A stretch of 64,000 nt of DNA from CAVROT01 sp963722905 (GTDB lineage: Bacteria; Pseudomonadota; Alphaproteobacteria; Rhodobacterales; Rhodobacteraceae). The stretch is taken from positions 4,950 to 68,949 of the forward strand of contig CAVROT010000009.1 in the NCBI GenBank assembly GCA_963722905.1, given 5' to 3'. A model generated the notes under the pieces. The model did not search any database. It had not been told where the DNA came from and saw only the letters and a program-made list of their open reading frames with translations. Shown here piece by piece: positions 61,165 through 64,000 of this stretch. Each line of letters starts with the position of its first letter. Positions within the stretch are counted from its first letter, which is position 1. Both the position numbers and the translations under genes were made by a program.

Positions 61165-63597
61165 TCAATCTGGCACGGTCAGGTTCGTACGGAGGCGGAT
61201 GTCGGCCGCCGAAAACCCCGCCTCGGCGATCCAGCGTCCCTTGATGTCTGCCCAGCCGTGCGAGGCACTGTCCCAGCGCCGAAAGGACCGTCCAGAGGCG
61301 CGCAGCACGACGGCCTCGACGACACCGGCGTCCAGAGTGACCTTGGCGAAGGCGCGCAATTGGCGGCGTGGACGGCCAGCTGGCACGGGATCGGGTCCGA
61401 GGTAGAGCTGCACGACGGCGGACCCTCGGCGGGGCCCGGTGTTCGTAACGAACACACGGAACTCCGCCCCGGATCCGGCCATCGTCGCTGCGAGCTCGCT
61501 CAGCTCGAATGTCGTATAGCCCATACCGTGGCCGAACGGGAACAGCGGCACGATTCCAGCCTGATCGTAGTGCCGGTGCCCCGTGAAAAGGCCCTCTTCG
61601 TAACGGACCTTGCCGTCCAGACCGGGATGTATTTCCGGATCCTGACTGTAGGTCGGATTGTCCTCGATCCGGGTCGGAAAGGTCTGCGGCAGGCGCCCGC
61701 CGGGTTCGACATCCCCGAAAAGCACGTCGGCCATGGCATGTCCGGCCTCTTGCCCGGGATACCAGGCTTGCAAGACTGCGGCGGCCTGACCGATCCATGG
61801 CATCTCGACCGGACCTCCGGATTGCAGCACGATGATCGTCCGCGGGTTTGCGGCCAGAACGGCGGCGGCCAGAGCGTCCTGTCGGCCGGGAAGGCGGATG
61901 TCGGGAAGATCGCTGCCTTCGGTGTCCCATTCGCCAGACCGGCCGAGGCAGAGGACAACGACGTCTGCCGATGCCGCGATCGCCGCCGCGTCGGCTATGG
62001 CCTCCTCGCCGAGCGGCAGTCCGATGCCGGCGCGAAGAGCCGAGATGTCGAGGTTGGCGCCTTGTTTCGCGCGGAACTCGACGGTGACGTCGTAGGAACG
62101 CCCGCTGCGCAGCGCTATGTCGGCCGTGATCTCATCGTTGCCCTCCTCGAAGAACGTGCGGCCCGGTTTCCAGTCTGACCAAGCATCGGCGACGATCTCG
62201 CCATCCACCGACATGCGGATGGGGCCCGTGGCATGAATGCCGACGCGGTGTATCGCCGTGAGATCCGGTGTGAAGCGACCCGAGATGCGTGCCGAGAAGA
62301 CGTGGGGATCGACCTTGCCCCCGGCGATCGGATGCACCCAGAACCGGGTTGCCTCGGAGACCGTCTCGCTGTGGACCGGCGCGCCCGCAAGGTCGGAGGT
62401 GGCGAAGTAGTCGACGGTCAGGTCTCCGGTCCAGAGCGGCTCCCACCGGTGATTGGAGCAGCCCTGCGCGAAGACGAGCCGATCCTTGCCCAGTCGGTCG
62501 GCCAGCCCGTCCCACGGACTGACGGCGCGATACGCATTCAGTTGGGCCGAGCCGCCACCCATGATCTGCGCGCGGCGCGCGTTCGGACCGATCACGGCGA
62601 TCTTGCTCGTGTCGGCCGACAGCGGAAGCAGACCACCCTCGTTCTTCAGCATCACCGTGGCCTCAGCCCCGGCCCTGCGGATCAGGGCGCGATGCGCCGG
62701 ATTGTCGGCCTCTCCCTCGGGGGCGGGCTCCGTCCGGTCGAGCGCGCCGGTGCGCTGCATCAGCGTGAGCATCCGCCCGGCCAAAGTGCGGACCTGCTGC
62801 GCATCCACATGACCCTTGCGTACCGCCGCGACGAGAGCCGCTCCCCGGTCGCGCGTGGGCCCCGGCATTTCCAGGTCAAGCCCGGCCTCGATGGTCGGCT
62901 CCATGCTGCGCGAACCGAACCAGTCGGACGTCACCAGCCCGTCCCATTGCCATTCCTGCCGCAGGATTCCGGTCAGGAGCCAGGCGCTTTCCGCACTATA
63001 GGTGCCGTTCACCTTGTTATAGGACGACATCAACGCCCACGTGCCTGCCTCCGTGACCGCTTCGAAGGGCGCGAGGTAGGTCTCGCGCAAGGCGACCTCC
63101 GGGATGATCGAACTGACCGTGGTGCGTTCGATCTCGCTTTCGTTGCCGATGAAGTGCTTGGGCGTCGCCGCGACGCCGGCCTCCTGAAGGCCCTGCACGA
63201 AGCCGACGGCGAGTTCCCCGGTCAGCCAAGGATCTTCCGCATAGCATTCGAAATTGCGCCCGTTTGTGACGCTGCGTTGAATGTTGATTGTCGGCCCCAG
63301 CAGGACATCGGCCCCCTTGGTTCGTGTCTCCTCCGCCAAGGCGCCGCCGATTTCGGCCAGGAGGGCGGGATTCCAGGTCGCCCCCAAGGCAATGCCGCAA
63401 GGAAAGCAGGCGGCCTTCGGTCCGCCGATAAGCGCGCCGCCGCCACGCGCTCCGTTCGGACCGTCCGTCACCACGAGCCTGCCGATGCCAAGCCTCTCGA
63501 TCCCCGCGACCGACCAGTGGTCCGCACCGGACAGCAACGAAACCTGCTCCTCAAGCGTCATTGTATCCAGAAGCGCTTCAATGCGTGCATTCGTCAT
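61165..63597 (-). CDS. Glycoside hydrolase family 3 beta-glucosidase with PA14-type insert
   Basis: The 810-residue enzyme has the GH3 N-terminal barrel (LVVTDGPNGARGGG, TPKHFIGNESEIERTTV) with catalytic nucleophile Asp in LVTSDWFGSRS. A PA14-like beta insert spans about residues 395-540 (VHPIAGGKVDPHVFSARISG...VGIHATGPIRMSVDGEIV). The second domain has VLCLGRSGEWDTEGSDL and QTFPTRIEDNPTYSQDPE, and a C-terminal FnIII-like domain (GSAVVQLYLGPDP). The arrangement matches PA14-containing beta-glucosidases that act on beta-glucosides. No signal peptide is seen, so it is probably cytoplasmic. The ATG at 63597 has GAGGAGG 9 bases upstream. Confidence 0.9.
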   Translation of the reverse strand: MTNARIEALLDTMTLEEQVSLLSGADHWSVAGIERLGIGRLVVTDGPNGARGGGALIGGPKAACFPCGIALGATWNPALLAEIGGALAEETRTKGADVLLGPTINIQRSVTNGRNFECYAEDPWLTGELAVGFVQGLQEAGVAATPKHFIGNESEIERTTVSSIIPEVALRETYLAPFEAVTEAGTWALMSSYNKVNGTYSAESAWLLTGILRQEWQWDGLVTSDWFGSRSMEPTIEAGLDLEMPGPTRDRGAALVAAVRKGHVDAQQVRTLAGRMLTLMQRTGALDRTEPAPEGEADNPAHRALIRRAGAEATVMLKNEGGLLPLSADTSKIAVIGPNARRAQIMGGGSAQLNAYRAVSPWDGLADRLGKDRLVFAQGCSNHRWEPLWTGDLTVDYFATSDLAGAPVHSETVSEATRFWVHPIAGGKVDPHVFSARISGRFTPDLTAIHRVGIHATGPIRMSVDGEIVADAWSDWKPGRTFFEEGNDEITADIALRSGRSYDVTVEFRAKQGANLDISALRAGIGLPLGEEAIADAAAIAASADVVVLCLGRSGEWDTEGSDLPDIRLPGRQDALAAAVLAANPRTIIVLQSGGPVEMPWIGQAAAVLQAWYPGQEAGHAMADVLFGDVEPGGRLPQTFPTRIEDNPTYSQDPEIHPGLDGKVRYEEGLFTGHRHYDQAGIVPLFPFGHGMGYTTFELSELAATMAGSGAEFRVFVTNTGPRRGSAVVQLYLGPDPVPAGRPRRQLRAFAKVTLDAGVVEAVVLRASGRSFRRWDSASHGWADIKGRWIAEAGFSAADIRLRTNLTVPD

Positions 63598-63756
63598 AGA
63601 GAAGGCCCTCCTCGACTGCCGTGCATGGTCTTGTCGGCTTGGTCTCACTTCGATGAAACTATTTGCAAGGCACTGTCACGCTGACGGAGCCGCACGCGAA
63701 GCTTTCTTGGATTGGCCTTCAAGCGGCGGCGATCTCGGGCCAGCCGTCGGGCGCCT
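63598..63756. other. Upstream region of the beta-glucosidase gene
   Basis: It contains the GAGGAGG ribosome site of the glucosidase gene (minus strand) and, further right, the start of transposase-like sequence on the plus strand. A promoter is expected here, but no confident -35/-10 pair is visible. Confidence 0.4.
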
Positions 63757-64000
63757 GGCCGACCGCAGGTGATCGTCATTGACACGCTACGGTCCTCGGC
63801 GCAGCGATGAAAGACCTCAGCGTAGCCGACCGGCAGGAGACGTGCCGCTGGTTGAACAATGGCGCTGAGAATTCGCGTCTTCCGTTCCGACGACGTGCGC
63901 GAGCAATGCTCCGAGTCCGGCACATGCGCAGTTTACAGAAGTCCGCCTCCGTCCACACTTCGGTCTCGAACCACTGCAACCAGGACGCAGTCTCTCCAGC
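63757..64000 (+). mobile_element. IS6-family-like transposase, C-terminal part (runs off the window)
   Basis: The plus strand reads GRPQVIVIDTLRS from 63757. Then, after a frame change near 63793, it is open to the edge: GAAMKDLSVADRQETCRWLN, NGAENSRLPFRRRARAMLRV, RHMRSLQKSASVHTSVSNHC. This matches the IS6/IS26-type C-terminus (VTD.LRSYGAAMK...NNRAENSHLPFRRRERAMLRFRRMRSLQKFASVH). The catalytic Glu region NGAENS is retained. The frame change and missing N-terminus suggest a decayed copy, but its end lies outside the window. Confidence 0.75.

Overview
The window looks like chromosomal DNA of a high-GC alphaproteobacterium, most likely of the Rhodobacteraceae/roseobacter group. The evidence is gene content and order: the run dacC-like, tmk, holB, tatD, MBL hydrolase is typical of that family; the flagellar run is motB-flgE-flgK-flgL-flgI; and there are a BCCT transporter, a TAXI-TRAP transporter, polyamine-type ABC genes and large secreted RTX proteins. 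No rRNA, tRNA or CRISPR array was seen.

Left part (1-24 kb) is orderly and dense. A BCCT transporter is cut by the left edge, followed by a phosphoglycolate-phosphatase-like HAD enzyme. A six-gene polyamine/amino-acid-type ABC operon follows (ATPase, binding protein, DUF1330 protein, permease, cupin, permease), then an AEC-family carrier. A minus-strand housekeeping run (PBP5-type carboxypeptidase, tmk, holB, tatD, MBL hydrolase) and ubiG come next, then the flagellar operon. A compact type III polyketide synthase / methyltransferase / FAD-oxidoreductase operon at 19.9-22.9 kb is the clearest specialised-metabolism locus. An N-carbamoylputrescine amidase gene ends this block.

Middle part (24-47 kb) mixes intact metabolic genes with decay. 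Intact genes include an FGGY kinase, a SnoaL-flavin monooxygenase fusion, a malonyl-CoA-synthetase-like enzyme, a Crp-type regulator flanked by two orphan membrane-protein units, a class V aminotransferase, a serine hydrolase, a MoxR-VWA pair and a TAXI-TRAP transporter. Decayed loci are a cadherin/PA14 surface-protein gene with a frameshift at a G6 tract (28.4-29.7 kb), a fossil IS5 transposase (31.5 kb), and an ECF-type vitamin/metal transporter operon whose fused ATPase has lost catalytic motifs and reading frame (38-40 kb).

Right part (47-64 kb) is an accessory island. Three tightly overlapping minus-strand genes encode a type I secretion system with two dissimilar ABC subunits plus an HlyD-family adaptor. 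Downstream of them lies a roughly 7.4 kb RTX gene, their likely substrate, which is interrupted by frameshifts concentrated in about 1 kb. A second IS5 fossil, a GH3 beta-glucosidase with a PA14-type insert, and an IS6-type transposase remnant at the right edge complete the island. The recurring pattern is secreted or transport functions on this chromosome segment being damaged, next to transposase debris. Some of the frameshifts could also be assembly errors in repetitive, GC-rich DNA.
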